DNA of 64,000 nucleotides from an uncultured Comamonadaceae bacterium. GTDB taxonomy: Bacteria; Pseudomonadota; Gammaproteobacteria; Burkholderiales; Burkholderiaceae. The notes under the pieces were generated by a model. It did no database searches and was not told the DNA's origin. It saw only the letters and a list, made by a program, of their open reading frames with translations. The position numbers and the translations under genes are program-made. Numbering within the stretch: position 1 is the first letter of the stretch; the number at the start of each line of letters is the position of its first letter. Of this stretch, positions 16,700-24,520 are shown one piece after another. The stretch covers positions 14,686 through 78,685 of the forward strand of contig CAMLSD010000006.1 in assembly GCA_946482595.1 (NCBI GenBank), written 5' to 3'.

Positions 16700-16809
16700 G
16701 CCGTGTCCCCGGCACGCCGGCCGAGCCGGTGGCACACACCACCAGCCGGCGCCTCGACCTGCCCACACCACAGCTCAAGGTGCACCAGCACACGGGGTCG
16801 GATGGTCAT
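16696..16809 (-). CDS. Candidate 37-residue small protein coupled to the MFS gene
   Basis: A short ORF beginning MTIRPRVLVHLELWCG and ending in GDTA, with AAGGAG placed 4 bases before the ATG and a stop that overlaps the MFS start in an ATGA arrangement. It has two Cys and no membrane segment. I do not recognise the sequence. It may be a real small protein or only a translational feeder that delivers ribosomes to the MFS gene, which has no strong ribosome-binding site of its own. Confidence 0.4.
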   Translation of the reverse strand: MTIRPRVLVHLELWCGQVEAPAGGVCHRLGRRAGDTA

Positions 16810-16908
16810 GGGGCTCCTTCATGCCTGTTGATCGGGCCGACTGTGCGCCATCAAGGCGATCGACGGAAGACACATAATTTCGTCCAGAACGATCGAAAGG
16901 ATGGATCA

Positions 16909-17832
16909 GTGATCGACACCCTGACCCTGGGACAGTTGCGCACCTTCGTCGCCATCGCAGACGCGGGCGGGTTCCGGGCCGGTGCGGTCCGCCTGCGGCG
17001 TGCGCAGTCGGCGGTGAGCCATGCCGTGGCCAGTCTCGAGGCCGAGCTCGGCATCACGCTGTTCGACCGCAGCGGACGGCGTCCGGTGCTCACGCAGGCC
17101 GGCACCGCGTTGCTGGAAGACGCGCGTGCGGTGCTGCTCAAGGTCGACACCATGCGCGCACGGGCCCAGGGTGTCGGCATGGGGCTGGAGCTGGAATTGA
17201 CGCTGGCGGTCGACACGCTCTTTCCCCTGCCGATCATCGGCCAGGCCTTGCTTGCCGTGCAACGGCGATACCCGAGCGTGCGCATGCAGCTGCAGGTGGC
17301 GCCCCTGGGGGGCCCGCTGGTGGCCTTGCTCGAAGGTCAGTGCGCCATGGCGGTGACCGTCGGCAACGATCTGCATGACCCCCGGCTGATCAAGGAGGCC
17401 CTGGGGTCCGTTGCGGTCGTGCCGGTCGTTGCCGCGAGCCATGCGCTTGCCAGCCGCATTCGACCGCGCGTGCGCCTGCGGCCGGAAGACATCACCGAAC
17501 ACCCGCAGATCGTGCTGAGCGACCCGACGCCGATGTCGGCCGGCCGCGACTTCAACGTGCTGTCACCACAGACCTGCCGCGTCGGCACCCAGGACGCCAA
17601 GCGGGCGCTCATCGAGGTGGGCCTCGGCTGGGGCCGCTTGCCGTTGTGGTCGGTGAAGCAGGCGCTCGACGACGGGCGCCTCGTGCAGATTCCCTCGCGC
17701 AGCCTCGGGCCGGCGGGCGAGTCCCGCGAGCCGGCCTATGTGGCGCACCGGCGCGACCGCGTGCGCGGGCCCGCGGCAATCGCCTTGCTCGAAGAACTGC
17801 GCGCCCGCCACACGTCGAGTCTCGACACCTAG
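16909..17832 (+). CDS. LysR-family transcriptional regulator
   Basis: A 307-residue LysR regulator. The DNA-binding domain opens at once (LTLGQLRTFVAIADAGGFRA, then AQSAVSHAVASLEAELGITL). The effector domain includes LELTLAVDTLFPLPIIGQAL and RRYPSVRMQLQVAPLGG. I chose GTG 16909 because AAAGGA lies 8 bases before it and the domain begins a few residues later; the upstream in-frame ATG at 16666 would overlap the divergent genes. It is divergent from the small ORF and MFS gene, the usual LysR target layout. Its stop is 4 bases from the end of the convergent AAA-peptidase gene. Confidence 0.9.
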   Translation: MIDTLTLGQLRTFVAIADAGGFRAGAVRLRRAQSAVSHAVASLEAELGITLFDRSGRRPVLTQAGTALLEDARAVLLKVDTMRARAQGVGMGLELELTLAVDTLFPLPIIGQALLAVQRRYPSVRMQLQVAPLGGPLVALLEGQCAMAVTVGNDLHDPRLIKEALGSVAVVPVVAASHALASRIRPRVRLRPEDITEHPQIVLSDPTPMSAGRDFNVLSPQTCRVGTQDAKRALIEVGLGWGRLPLWSVKQALDDGRLVQIPSRSLGPAGESREPAYVAHRRDRVRGPAAIALLEELRARHTSSLDT

Positions 17833-17836
17833 GCTC

Positions 17837-19744
17837 TCATGCTCTCAGGCGCTCGCGCCCTTGCGAGCGGAACTGCATCAGCCGCTGCGCATAGGGGTCC
17901 AGCGCGTCTTCGGGTGTCGCCAGCGGCAGGCCGGACACTTCGGCAAATCGCGCCGGGGTGACCTGTCCCTGTTCGAGCAGTTCGTCCACCAGGGCCAGCA
18001 GCGTGGTGCGATGGGTTTCGAGCAGCGCGGTGGCGCGTGCATGTTCGGCCTGCAGCAGCGCCTCGATCGGTGCGTTGCTGGTGTCGACGTCGGTGCACAG
18101 GTTGTCGTCGCTGTCCGGGCAGACGTCGCTACGACTGATGCGATCGCCATGGCCCAGGTGGCGCAGCATGCGGGCCGCCGTTTCGGTCGCCTTGCGCAGG
18201 TCGCTCTCGGCGCCGCCCGAGCACAGCTCGGGGCCGAACACCAGCAACTCGGCCGCGCGACCGGCCAGGCTGGTGCAGAGGGAATCGCACAGATTGCGCC
18301 GCGACCACACCCGGCGCGTGGCATAGGTGTTGTAGCCGCCCTCGAAGCTGGCGACGTGGATCTTGATCTCCTTTGGTGCCCGCCCGAACAGCAGCGCATG
18401 CACCAGGCCGTGGCCGGCCTCGTGCACCGCGAGCAAGGCCCGGAAGTCGGCATTGTTGCGTTGTCGCAGCCGGCTGATCTCGAACGGCACGGCGATGGTG
18501 TGCGCGTGCCCGCGCCAGTGCGCGATCAGGCAGCGTCCATCGGACGTGAGGCCCACGGTGTCGCCGTGGGCAGCACCGCACTCGAGTGCCCAGATGGCTG
18601 CCTTGGCCAGGCCGGTGCCGAGGATGGCATGCATCGAGGACAACAGCGGACGGGTGCCCTGGGCGGGAAAGACGGCATTGGCATAGATCTGCTCTCGCAC
18701 GGTGGCATCCAGCTCGAAGCTCAGGCAGCAACGCGTGGCGGCCTCGTGCCCGTAGCGTTCGCAGCCCTGTTCGATCAACTGCTCATAGGCCCGGCGCGAC
18801 AGCGAGGGGTAGACCACATGCTCATTGCCCAGGCGGGCCACCTGCTCAGGCTTGAAGCGCTGGTTGAGCGCCTTCTTGACGTCGATCACGCTGAGCTGGC
18901 GGGTCAGCGCGTGGAAGGTGTCGGCATCGCTGTCGCAGTCGTCCACGCTGGTGGCCAGGTCCTCGTACATCTCGTCGAGGTTGCCGCAGACGAACACGAG
19001 CAGCCGGCTGTAGTCGGTCTCCCACTGCTGTTGCCCGCTCTCGCGGAAGGCGCGCAGGCGCTCCTGGATCTGCTCGGGCGTCCAGCCCATGATCTCCATC
19101 AGCGGGGCGTCGAGCTTGAGGTTGCGCTTGAGCTCCTGCGCCTCCCAGCTGCGCAGCTTGAAACGCAGCGGGGTCTCGCTGGCTTCGGCGCGTTCGGCGT
19201 CGTAGGCCGATTCAGCCAGCGAGGACTCGATGTCGCCCAGCAAGGACAGTGCAGGCGGCAGCCGCCCGTCGGACAGCAAGGCCCACACGTCCTGGTAGCG
19301 TTCGAGCTTGAGCTCGTCGCGCTTGGGGTCGATGGTGCGAAAGCGCTGGAACTCGTCGAGCACCAGGATCCCGGGTTCGCCCTCGCGCACACCGGACTGC
19401 GCCAGCATGCCCGAGATGCTGTGCGCACCGCGCCAGCCCGCACCATTGGAAAAGCCGTCCATCTGCACTTCGACAAAACGGTCGTAGTAGCCGAGCAGCT
19501 GCGCCAGGCGCCGCACCAGCTGGGTCTTGCCGGTGCCGGTCAGGCCCCAGAGGCAGACGATGACGGGGCGCGTGACCAGCTCGGGCAGCAGGTACCAGGC
19601 GCGCAGTGAATCGATCACGCGGTCGATGATCGGGTCGATGCCGAACAGCTCGGTCTTGAGCCGCTCGGCGATCTCCTGGAGTTGCTGGTTCTTCTGCGCC
19701 AGCTGGGCCCGCAGGTCCTGGCGCGGGGGGTGGATGTCATTCAT
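17837..19744 (-). CDS. Soluble AAA+ ATPase fused to an M41 (FtsH-type) zinc peptidase
   Basis: A 635-residue protein, probably an ATP-dependent protease. The AAA+ module covers about residues 20-350: Walker A GLTGTGKT (67-74), Walker B ILVLDE (126-131), a sensor-1-like Asn255 in FVCGNLD, and RFKPEQVARLG (R296) followed by VVYPLS-like lid residues, the arginine-finger box of Clp/HslU-type ATPases, not the SRH of FtsH. The peptidase covers about 430-600: HEAGH (441-445) and the third zinc ligand Asp515 in GAESDLRKAT, with SLAGRAAELLVFG between, all as in FtsH. No transmembrane segment or signal peptide is present. ATG 19744 overlaps the upstream basic-protein gene by 8 bases. Substrates unknown. 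Confidence 0.85.
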   Translation of the reverse strand: MNDIHPPRQDLRAQLAQKNQQLQEIAERLKTELFGIDPIIDRVIDSLRAWYLLPELVTRPVIVCLWGLTGTGKTQLVRRLAQLLGYYDRFVEVQMDGFSNGAGWRGAHSISGMLAQSGVREGEPGILVLDEFQRFRTIDPKRDELKLERYQDVWALLSDGRLPPALSLLGDIESSLAESAYDAERAEASETPLRFKLRSWEAQELKRNLKLDAPLMEIMGWTPEQIQERLRAFRESGQQQWETDYSRLLVFVCGNLDEMYEDLATSVDDCDSDADTFHALTRQLSVIDVKKALNQRFKPEQVARLGNEHVVYPSLSRRAYEQLIEQGCERYGHEAATRCCLSFELDATVREQIYANAVFPAQGTRPLLSSMHAILGTGLAKAAIWALECGAAHGDTVGLTSDGRCLIAHWRGHAHTIAVPFEISRLRQRNNADFRALLAVHEAGHGLVHALLFGRAPKEIKIHVASFEGGYNTYATRRVWSRRNLCDSLCTSLAGRAAELLVFGPELCSGGAESDLRKATETAARMLRHLGHGDRISRSDVCPDSDDNLCTDVDTSNAPIEALLQAEHARATALLETHRTTLLALVDELLEQGQVTPARFAEVSGLPLATPEDALDPYAQRLMQFRSQGRERLRA

Positions 19745-19976
19745 CCCAGTCCTTTCGTCGCAGCAGCGCCTGCAGCGCCACGCGGTCGGCGCGGCGTTGG
19801 GCGCCGCGGCTCTGGATGTGCTGGCCTGCACCACGCAGGCCGCGCTGGCCAAGCGCACGGGCCACCGGGTCGCGCGGCGCGCTCGTCTCGAGCACCAGCG
19901 ACATCGGCTGTTTCATGCGGCGCAGGGCCTTGGCCCGCCCCTCCTTGAGGGCGCGGGAACGGAGTTGTGCACTCAT
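19737..19976 (-). CDS. Small basic protein coupled to the AAA-peptidase gene
   Basis: A 79-residue Arg/Lys-rich protein (MSAQLRSRALKEGRAKALRR at the start, LLRRKDWDE at the end) with no recognised domain, Cys or membrane segment. Its stop overlaps the start of the AAA-peptidase gene by 8 bases, a translational-coupling arrangement, so it is likely a partner such as an adaptor, an inhibitor or a substrate. ATG 19976 has a weak GGA-type ribosome-binding site and lies only about 10 bases after a strong terminator on the same strand; an in-frame start at 20063 would span that terminator and is less likely. Confidence 0.6.
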   Translation of the reverse strand: MSAQLRSRALKEGRAKALRRMKQPMSLVLETSAPRDPVARALGQRGLRGAGQHIQSRGAQRRADRVALQALLRRKDWDE

Positions 19977-19985
19977 TGCGGGTTC

Positions 19986-20026
19986 CGAAAAGCAAAAGCC
20001 CCGGCTCGATGGCAGCGGGGCTTTGC
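19986..20026 (-). terminator. Rho-independent terminator upstream of the AAA-peptidase operon (attenuator candidate)
   Basis: On the minus strand, GCAAAGCCCCG and CGGGGCTTTTGC pair around a 12-base loop and are followed by TTTTC. The stem of at least 9 pairs with a U-rich end is a classical intrinsic terminator. It ends just before the start codon of the 79-residue protein, inside the leader of that operon, so it should decide whether the operon is transcribed. Confidence 0.65.
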
Positions 20027-20059
20027 GCCGCGCGGACAGAAGGCCGTATCTGAGGTCAG

Positions 20060-20090
20060 ACACGGTTCAGCCGGGGCTCGGGAACCGTGT
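20060..20090 (-). promoter_or_regulatory. Leader hairpin with a loop complementary to the terminator
   Basis: ACACGGTTC and GAACCGTGT form a perfect 9-bp stem with a 13-base loop. The loop contains AGCCCCGGCT (minus strand, 20078-20069), which is exactly complementary over 10 bases to AGCCGGGGCT at 20006-19997, the descending arm of the downstream terminator. Pairing of loop and arm would prevent the terminator from forming. The hairpin begins directly after the stop codon of the 10-residue leader ORF. This is the layout of an attenuator; function is inferred. Confidence 0.5.
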
Positions 20091-20123
20091 TCAGTCGAGG
20101 GTCGATATGAACAGGGAGGACAT
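20091..20123 (-). CDS. Candidate 10-residue leader peptide (MSSLFISTLD)
   Basis: A very short ORF with GGAG 8 bases before its ATG, ending immediately upstream of the leader hairpin. It shows no run of a single amino acid as in classical biosynthetic attenuators, so if it acts, ribosome stalling or general translation rate would be the sensed signal. An overlapping longer ORF of 55 codons starts at 20138 and runs through the terminator; it looks less likely. Confidence 0.4.
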   Translation of the reverse strand: MSSLFISTLD

Positions 20124-20326
20124 AAGGGAATCTCCGTCATGCGGGCGCTGTCGTGGGCGCCTTCAGCAAGTGGGGGCGAATGATGCAGACATCGCCGCGA
20201 CCGCGCAAGGGGCAGGCGTCAGGGCGTTGCGGCGAGCCAACGCGGTACGGTGCCAAGGCCTGCGCCACTTCGCGGGCGACGTGGCTGCATCAGCAGGCCA
20301 CCGTGTGGCCATGGCACGGAGGCCGC
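20124..20326 (-). other. Upstream leader/promoter region of the AAA-peptidase operon
   Basis: About 200 bases between the leader ORF and the LysR gene ending at 20327. It should contain the operon promoter if the LysR gene is not co-transcribed. I see no convincing sigma-70 hexamer pair and no gene. Confidence 0.4.
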
Positions 20327-21247
20327 TCAACGAGGGTCATGAGCGCGCCGCACGTCAAGCGCCAACCGCTCGCACAAAAAATCGAACAGGACGCGCATGC
20401 GCGCCGTGTGCTGTACGTCGGGATGCATCATGACCCACAGGGGTCGCCGCAGTCCCGGTTCGCCGCTGCGCAAGACCATGATCTGCGGCCTGGTTCGAAG
20501 CAGGGGCGCCGGCAGCAGGGCCAGGCCCATGCCTGCAGCCACTGCGTCGGCAGCGCCCAGCAGGCTGTCGATGCGCAAGGTGATGCGCTCGGATGCTGCA
20601 TGGTGGCGCAGACCGTCTTCCTGCCAGTGCGGCGAATGCAATGCATCGACGGCGACCCATCGGTGTTGCGCCAGCGGAACGCCGCTGCCCGCGCGTTCGA
20701 GATAGGCCTTCGAACCGCCAACCACGATGTCGATCTCGCCGACCCGGTGAGCGACCATGCCGTGCGGCGCGCTGTCGGCATCATGCACTGCGATGTCGGC
20801 CCTTTGGTGCGTGGGCATCGTCACGCTGTCGTTCATCACGAGCTGGAACCGCACCCTCGGATGGCGGTGACGAAACTGCGCGAGCAGGGGCATCAGCAGG
20901 CCTTCAGCCACCACGGGGTTCGAACTGATGCGGATCACGCCCTCGACGGCCGGGTCCAGCCCGTTGAGCTGCCGCTGCAACGTATCGACCTGTTCGCTCA
21001 GTCCGGCCATCTGCCCGCTGAGCGCATTGCCGCGCGCGGTCAGGGCATAGCCGCCCGGAAGCCGGTCGAACAGACGGCACGCAAGCGCACGCTCGAGGCG
21101 CGCCACCCGCCTGAGCACCGTGGAGTGGTTGACGCCGAGCCGGCGCGCCGCCTCACTGATGGAACCTCCTTCAGCCACGGCGATGAAGAACTGGAGGTCT
21201 CCCCAGTCGATGGCCGCTTCAGCCGATGCGGGAGGGTCAGCCTTCAT
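20327..21247 (-). CDS. LysR-family transcriptional regulator
   Basis: A 306-residue LysR regulator. The DNA-binding domain is WGDLQFFIAVAEGGSISEAA, then GVNHSTVLRRVARLERALAC. The effector domain contains GVIRISSNPVVAEGLLMPLL and a final DFLCERLALD. VNHSTVLRR in place of the usual SQ-AVS links it to the subgroup of the next gene, with which it shares clear similarity. Its ATG overlaps the stop of that gene in an ATGA arrangement, so the two LysR genes are one operon and could act as a hetero-oligomeric or paired sensor. Confidence 0.9.
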   Translation of the reverse strand: MKADPPASAEAAIDWGDLQFFIAVAEGGSISEAARRLGVNHSTVLRRVARLERALACRLFDRLPGGYALTARGNALSGQMAGLSEQVDTLQRQLNGLDPAVEGVIRISSNPVVAEGLLMPLLAQFRHRHPRVRFQLVMNDSVTMPTHQRADIAVHDADSAPHGMVAHRVGEIDIVVGGSKAYLERAGSGVPLAQHRWVAVDALHSPHWQEDGLRHHAASERITLRIDSLLGAADAVAAGMGLALLPAPLLRTRPQIMVLRSGEPGLRRPLWVMMHPDVQHTARMRVLFDFLCERLALDVRRAHDPR

Positions 21248-22215
21248 GCCGTGCGGCTCTCAGAGCGACGGGACAGGTGCGGGTCGCGGCTCAGGGTCTC
21301 GAACAGGAACTGGGAGAACGCGCGTACACGGGCGACCTGACGCATGTCAGGGTGGGACAGGATCCAGATCTGGGTGTCCAGTGCCACTTCGGGGTCGGCC
21401 AGCCGGACCAGGCCGGGCCGCGAGTCAGCCAGCGGGCACAGCAGCATCGCGGCACCCAGTCCGTGCTCGACGGCCTGCACCATGCCGACAAGGCTGTCCA
21501 CCGTCATGACCACCCGCTCGGGAGGAATCGTGCGGGCCAGCCAACGGGACTGCGCCAGATGGTTCAGCGTCTCGTCCGGCGCGATCCAGTCCATGTCGTC
21601 GAATCGTGGCGAGTGTCCGAGCGAGCTCAGATAGGCGCTTGACGCATAGGGGGCCGTGCGGATGTCGCCGACATGGCGGCCGACCAGATGATCCGGCGGA
21701 CGGTTCGAGCCGCGGATCGCCAGATCGGCCTCGCGGCGCGCCAGACTCAGGAACTGATTGTTGACGTTCACCTGCACATGCACGGCGGGGTGGCTGCGGC
21801 AAAAGGACTCGATCGACGGCATCAGCAGCCCGCATGCCAGCGTGTCTGTCGTGGTCAGCCGGATCACGCCGGCCATCTCGCGCTCGGAGCCCTGCATCTC
21901 GCGCTGCGCCGCTGCGATGCGCTCGGTCATGGGGCCGAGTTGCTGGTACAGCGCTTCGCCGGCGGTGTTCAGCCTGTATCGGCTGCGGGTGCGGTCGAAC
22001 AGCGGTGTGCCCACGCTGTGCTGGAGGGCCGCAAGCCGGCGCAGCACCGTCGAGTGGTTCACGCACAGGGCATTGGCGGCACCGGCGATCGAACCTGTCG
22101 TGCAAACCGCGACGAAGGTCTGAAGTCCGTCCCAGTGCAACGAGGCCGATCGGGGGTGTGGGATCACAGAAGTGCGTTTTTGCAGATCAAGTATGCGCAA
22201 TCTACCAGTTGGCAT
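21244..22215 (-). CDS. LysR-family transcriptional regulator
   Basis: A paralogue of the preceding LysR gene: WDGLQTFVAVCTTGSIAGAA and CVNHSTVLRRLAALQHSVGT form the helix-turn-helix, and GVIRLTTTDTLACGLLMPSI opens the effector domain. The coordinates use ATG 22215 (323 residues); GTG 22167, 48 bases downstream and closer to the DNA-binding domain, is an equally good start and would lengthen the shared promoter region. Neither has a clear ribosome-binding site. It is divergent from the GST pair, which is its likely target. Two copies of ATGCGCA 22 bases apart (22192 and 22214) lie in the interval and may be operator half-sites. Confidence 0.88.
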   Translation of the reverse strand: MPTGRLRILDLQKRTSVIPHPRSASLHWDGLQTFVAVCTTGSIAGAANALCVNHSTVLRRLAALQHSVGTPLFDRTRSRYRLNTAGEALYQQLGPMTERIAAAQREMQGSEREMAGVIRLTTTDTLACGLLMPSIESFCRSHPAVHVQVNVNNQFLSLARREADLAIRGSNRPPDHLVGRHVGDIRTAPYASSAYLSSLGHSPRFDDMDWIAPDETLNHLAQSRWLARTIPPERVVMTVDSLVGMVQAVEHGLGAAMLLCPLADSRPGLVRLADPEVALDTQIWILSHPDMRQVARVRAFSQFLFETLSRDPHLSRRSESRTA

Positions 22216-22308
22216 GCGCAGGTGCAGAACATAGATTGAATGCGTTGCCGCACGTCGGCACCGTTCATCCACCCCTGCCGCGAGGCTCATCCTCGCAAGG
22301 ACCTGACC

Positions 22309-22929
22309 ATGAAGCTCTACTACGCCCCCGGCGCCTGCTCGCTGGCCGTGCACATCGTTGCGCAAGAAGCCGACCTGCCGATCGAACTCGTCAAGGTCGA
22401 TCTCGATTCACATCGACTCGACGACGGCACCGACTACACCACGATCAACCCGCGCGGCTACGTGCCGCTGTTCGAACTCGACGACGGCACGCGACTCACC
22501 GAGGTGGCGGCCATCGTGCAGTACCTTGCCGACCAGGCGGCGGCCGCGGAACTGCTGCCGCCGCCCGGGACGCTGGCCCGCGTGCGGGTGCAGTCCTGGC
22601 TGACTTTCGTCAGCAGCGAACTGCACAAGGCGTTCAGCCCCTGGCTGTGGCACAAGGACACCGCTGACTCGACCCGGCAGGCGGTGAAGGCGCGCCTGGC
22701 GCGGCACTTCACCGAGCTTGACGGGCTGCTGGCTGCACAGCCCTACCTGGGCGGCGAGCGCTACACCGTGGCCGACGCCTACGGCTACACCATCGTCAAC
22801 TGGGCGAATCTGCTGATGATCAGCCTCAAGCCCTATCCCTCTTTGGCAGCCTGGCTGGCGCGCGTGGCGGCACGCCCCGCCACGCAGCGGGCTCTTGCGG
22901 CCGAAGGCCTGCTGAAGGTGGCCGCATGA
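22309..22929 (+). CDS. Glutathione S-transferase (GstA-like, beta class)
   Basis: A 206-residue GST. MKLYYAPGACSLAVHIVAQE is the bacterial beta-class N-terminus with the catalytic Cys10 in GACSLA, then INPRGYVPLFELDDG with the cis-Pro and LTEVAAIVQYLAD with the glutathione-contacting Glu-Val. The helical domain includes ELHKAFSPWLW and YTVADAYGYTIVNWA. It is divergent from the tandem LysR genes and ends in an ATGA overlap with a second GST gene. Likely role: conjugation of electrophiles in the cytoplasm. A close relative in family terms lies at 53600. Confidence 0.92.
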   Translation: MKLYYAPGACSLAVHIVAQEADLPIELVKVDLDSHRLDDGTDYTTINPRGYVPLFELDDGTRLTEVAAIVQYLADQAAAAELLPPPGTLARVRVQSWLTFVSSELHKAFSPWLWHKDTADSTRQAVKARLARHFTELDGLLAAQPYLGGERYTVADAYGYTIVNWANLLMISLKPYPSLAAWLARVAARPATQRALAAEGLLKVAA

Positions 22930-23702
22930 AGGGCACGCCAGATCGCCACACCGCGGCGCAGGCGCTGCCGGCGGTGCTGGCCCATCCTGACCGCCTGGTG
23001 CTGGTCAGCCACACCCTGTGCCCGTATGTGCAGCGTGTGGTGATCGCGCTGTCCGAAAAGGGGGTGGATTTCGATCGCATCGACATCGACCTGGCGCACA
23101 AGCCGGCGTGGTTCCTGGCACTGAGCCCGCTGGGCAAGACCCCGGTGCTGCTGGTGCCCCAGGGCGACGGCCGGGTGCCCGTGTTCGAGTCGGCGGTGAT
23201 CTGCGACTACCTCGACGAAACCCTCGATCCCGCACTGCATCCGGCTGATCCGCTGCTGCGTGCGCAGCACCGCGCCTGGATCGAGGTGGCCTCGGCAACG
23301 CTGAACGAGATTGCGCGACTCTACAGCGCGCGTGACGAACCCACGTTCGACGCCGCACGCGCCGCGCTGACACGGCGCATGGGCCAGATCGATGCCGCAC
23401 TCGGTGAGGGGCCCTGGTTCTCTGGCGCGGTGTTTTCGCTCGTGGACGCCGCCTTTGCACCCGTGTTCCGCTACTTCGACGTGTTCGACAGCCACTGGCC
23501 GGGACGGTTTTTTGCCCAGGCGCCCCGCACAGCCGCCTGGCGCGCGGCACTGGCGCAGCGTTCCTCGGTGCGGCGGGCGGTGGCCGACGACTACGCGGTG
23601 CGGCTGGTCGGCCATGTCGAGCGGCAGGCCGGTGTGCTGGCCGCCCGGTTCCGGGAGGCGGCACGCGGGCAACCGATGTCGGCAGGCTCGATTGCGGCGT
23701 GA
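22926..23702 (+). CDS. Glutathione S-transferase family protein (omega/SspA-like)
   Basis: A 258-residue protein with SHTLCPYVQRVVIALSEKGV, a CPYVQR glutaredoxin-like active site typical of omega-class and dehalogenase-like GSTs, then SPLGKTPVLLVP with the cis-Pro and FESAVICDYLDE. Helical domain follows to residue 225, then a short Ala-rich tail. Cys in CPY favours thiol transfer or glutathione-dependent reduction over simple conjugation. ATGA overlap with the previous GST gene indicates coupled synthesis; the pair may act in sequence on one compound. Confidence 0.87.
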   Translation: MKGTPDRHTAAQALPAVLAHPDRLVLVSHTLCPYVQRVVIALSEKGVDFDRIDIDLAHKPAWFLALSPLGKTPVLLVPQGDGRVPVFESAVICDYLDETLDPALHPADPLLRAQHRAWIEVASATLNEIARLYSARDEPTFDAARAALTRRMGQIDAALGEGPWFSGAVFSLVDAAFAPVFRYFDVFDSHWPGRFFAQAPRTAAWRAALAQRSSVRRAVADDYAVRLVGHVERQAGVLAARFREAARGQPMSAGSIAA

Positions 23703-23815
23703 AGTTGTCGGGTCGCCCGCAGGGGGCATCGACGAAGCTGCGCACGGCCTGGCGGTTTGGCTGACCGGGCATGTCCGCCTCGCAGCCACCAGAAACCCCG
23801 AGACCATCAGGGTCC

Positions 23816-23846
23816 TTGACCTTCCCGCCGTGGCAAGGATGACAGT
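23816..23846 (+). promoter_or_regulatory. CueR-type promoter of cueR
   Basis: TTGACC (-35, 23816-23821) and GACAGT (-10, 23841-23846) are separated by 19 bases, the long spacer that MerR-family activators untwist. The dyad CCTTCCC-N5-GGCAAGG lies in the spacer. It sits 50 bases upstream of the cueR start codon, so cueR probably controls itself. Confidence 0.7.
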
Positions 23847-23896
23847 GCCGCCATTGCCCCGCTTGCCCCCGTTGTCCCCATTGCCAGGAGCCGTCC

Positions 23897-24460
23897 ATGG
23901 ACCAACTGATGAACATCGGCGAGGCCGCCCAGGCGGCCGGCGTTTCGGCGAAGATGATCCGCCACTATGAGCAGATCGGCCTGGTGCCTGCGGCTGCGCG
24001 CACGGACTCGGGCTACCGCCAGTATTCCGAACGCGATGTTTCCGTGCTGCGCTTCATCCGGCAGTCGCGCCGGCTGGGCTTTTCCATCGAGCAGATCGCC
24101 GACCTGCTGGGGCTGTGGAGCGACACCGGCCGGGCGAGCCGCAGCGTCAAGGTGCTCGCCCAGCAGCATGCAGCCGAGATCGAGCAGAAGATGCGCGAAA
24201 TGGCCGAGATGAAGCAGGCGCTGGACCGCCTGGTGGCGTCCTGCCATGGCGATGAGCATCCGCACTGTGCCATCCTGGCCGAACTGGCGGTGAACAGCCC
24301 CTCGGCCCCGGCGCCCGGGTCGATCGAACCCGGCGCCTTGCGCAAGCCGTCGGCTGCGTCGGCGCGGCCGCGGGCGAGGCCAGCCGCGCAGCCTGCGACA
24401 AGCCACGCCGATCTGATGGCCTGGACTCACCGGGCCCGGTCGCACCACGGCAACCTCTGA
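23897..24460 (+). CDS. cueR: Copper-responsive MerR-family regulator CueR
   Basis: A 187-residue regulator. The MerR DNA-binding domain is MNIGEAAQAAGVSAKMIRHY followed by GYRQYSERDVSVLRFI, then a dimerisation helix. The metal loop has Cys116 and Cys124 in CHGDEHPHC, the C-x7-C spacing of Cu(I) sensors (Cys112/Cys120 in E. coli CueR). It is about 50 residues longer than usual because of an Ala/Pro/Arg-rich tail after residue 130 of unknown role. Three promoters with matching dyads occur nearby (23816, 24822, 24902), covering cueR, copZ and copA. Confidence 0.92.
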   Translation: MDQLMNIGEAAQAAGVSAKMIRHYEQIGLVPAAARTDSGYRQYSERDVSVLRFIRQSRRLGFSIEQIADLLGLWSDTGRASRSVKVLAQQHAAEIEQKMREMAEMKQALDRLVASCHGDEHPHCAILAELAVNSPSAPAPGSIEPGALRKPSAASARPRARPAAQPATSHADLMAWTHRARSHHGNL

Positions 24461-24520
24461 CACGACGAGCGATCGGCGCTGGACCGGCCAAGCACTGGCC
24501 GGGTGCGCGGCAGGCAGGCG

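Noticed and set aside
19971..20138. 55-codon ORF starting MTEIPLCPPC upstream of the small basic protein
   Set aside because: It would read through the hairpin and terminator; the shorter leader ORF has a better-spaced ribosome-binding site and ends before the hairpin.
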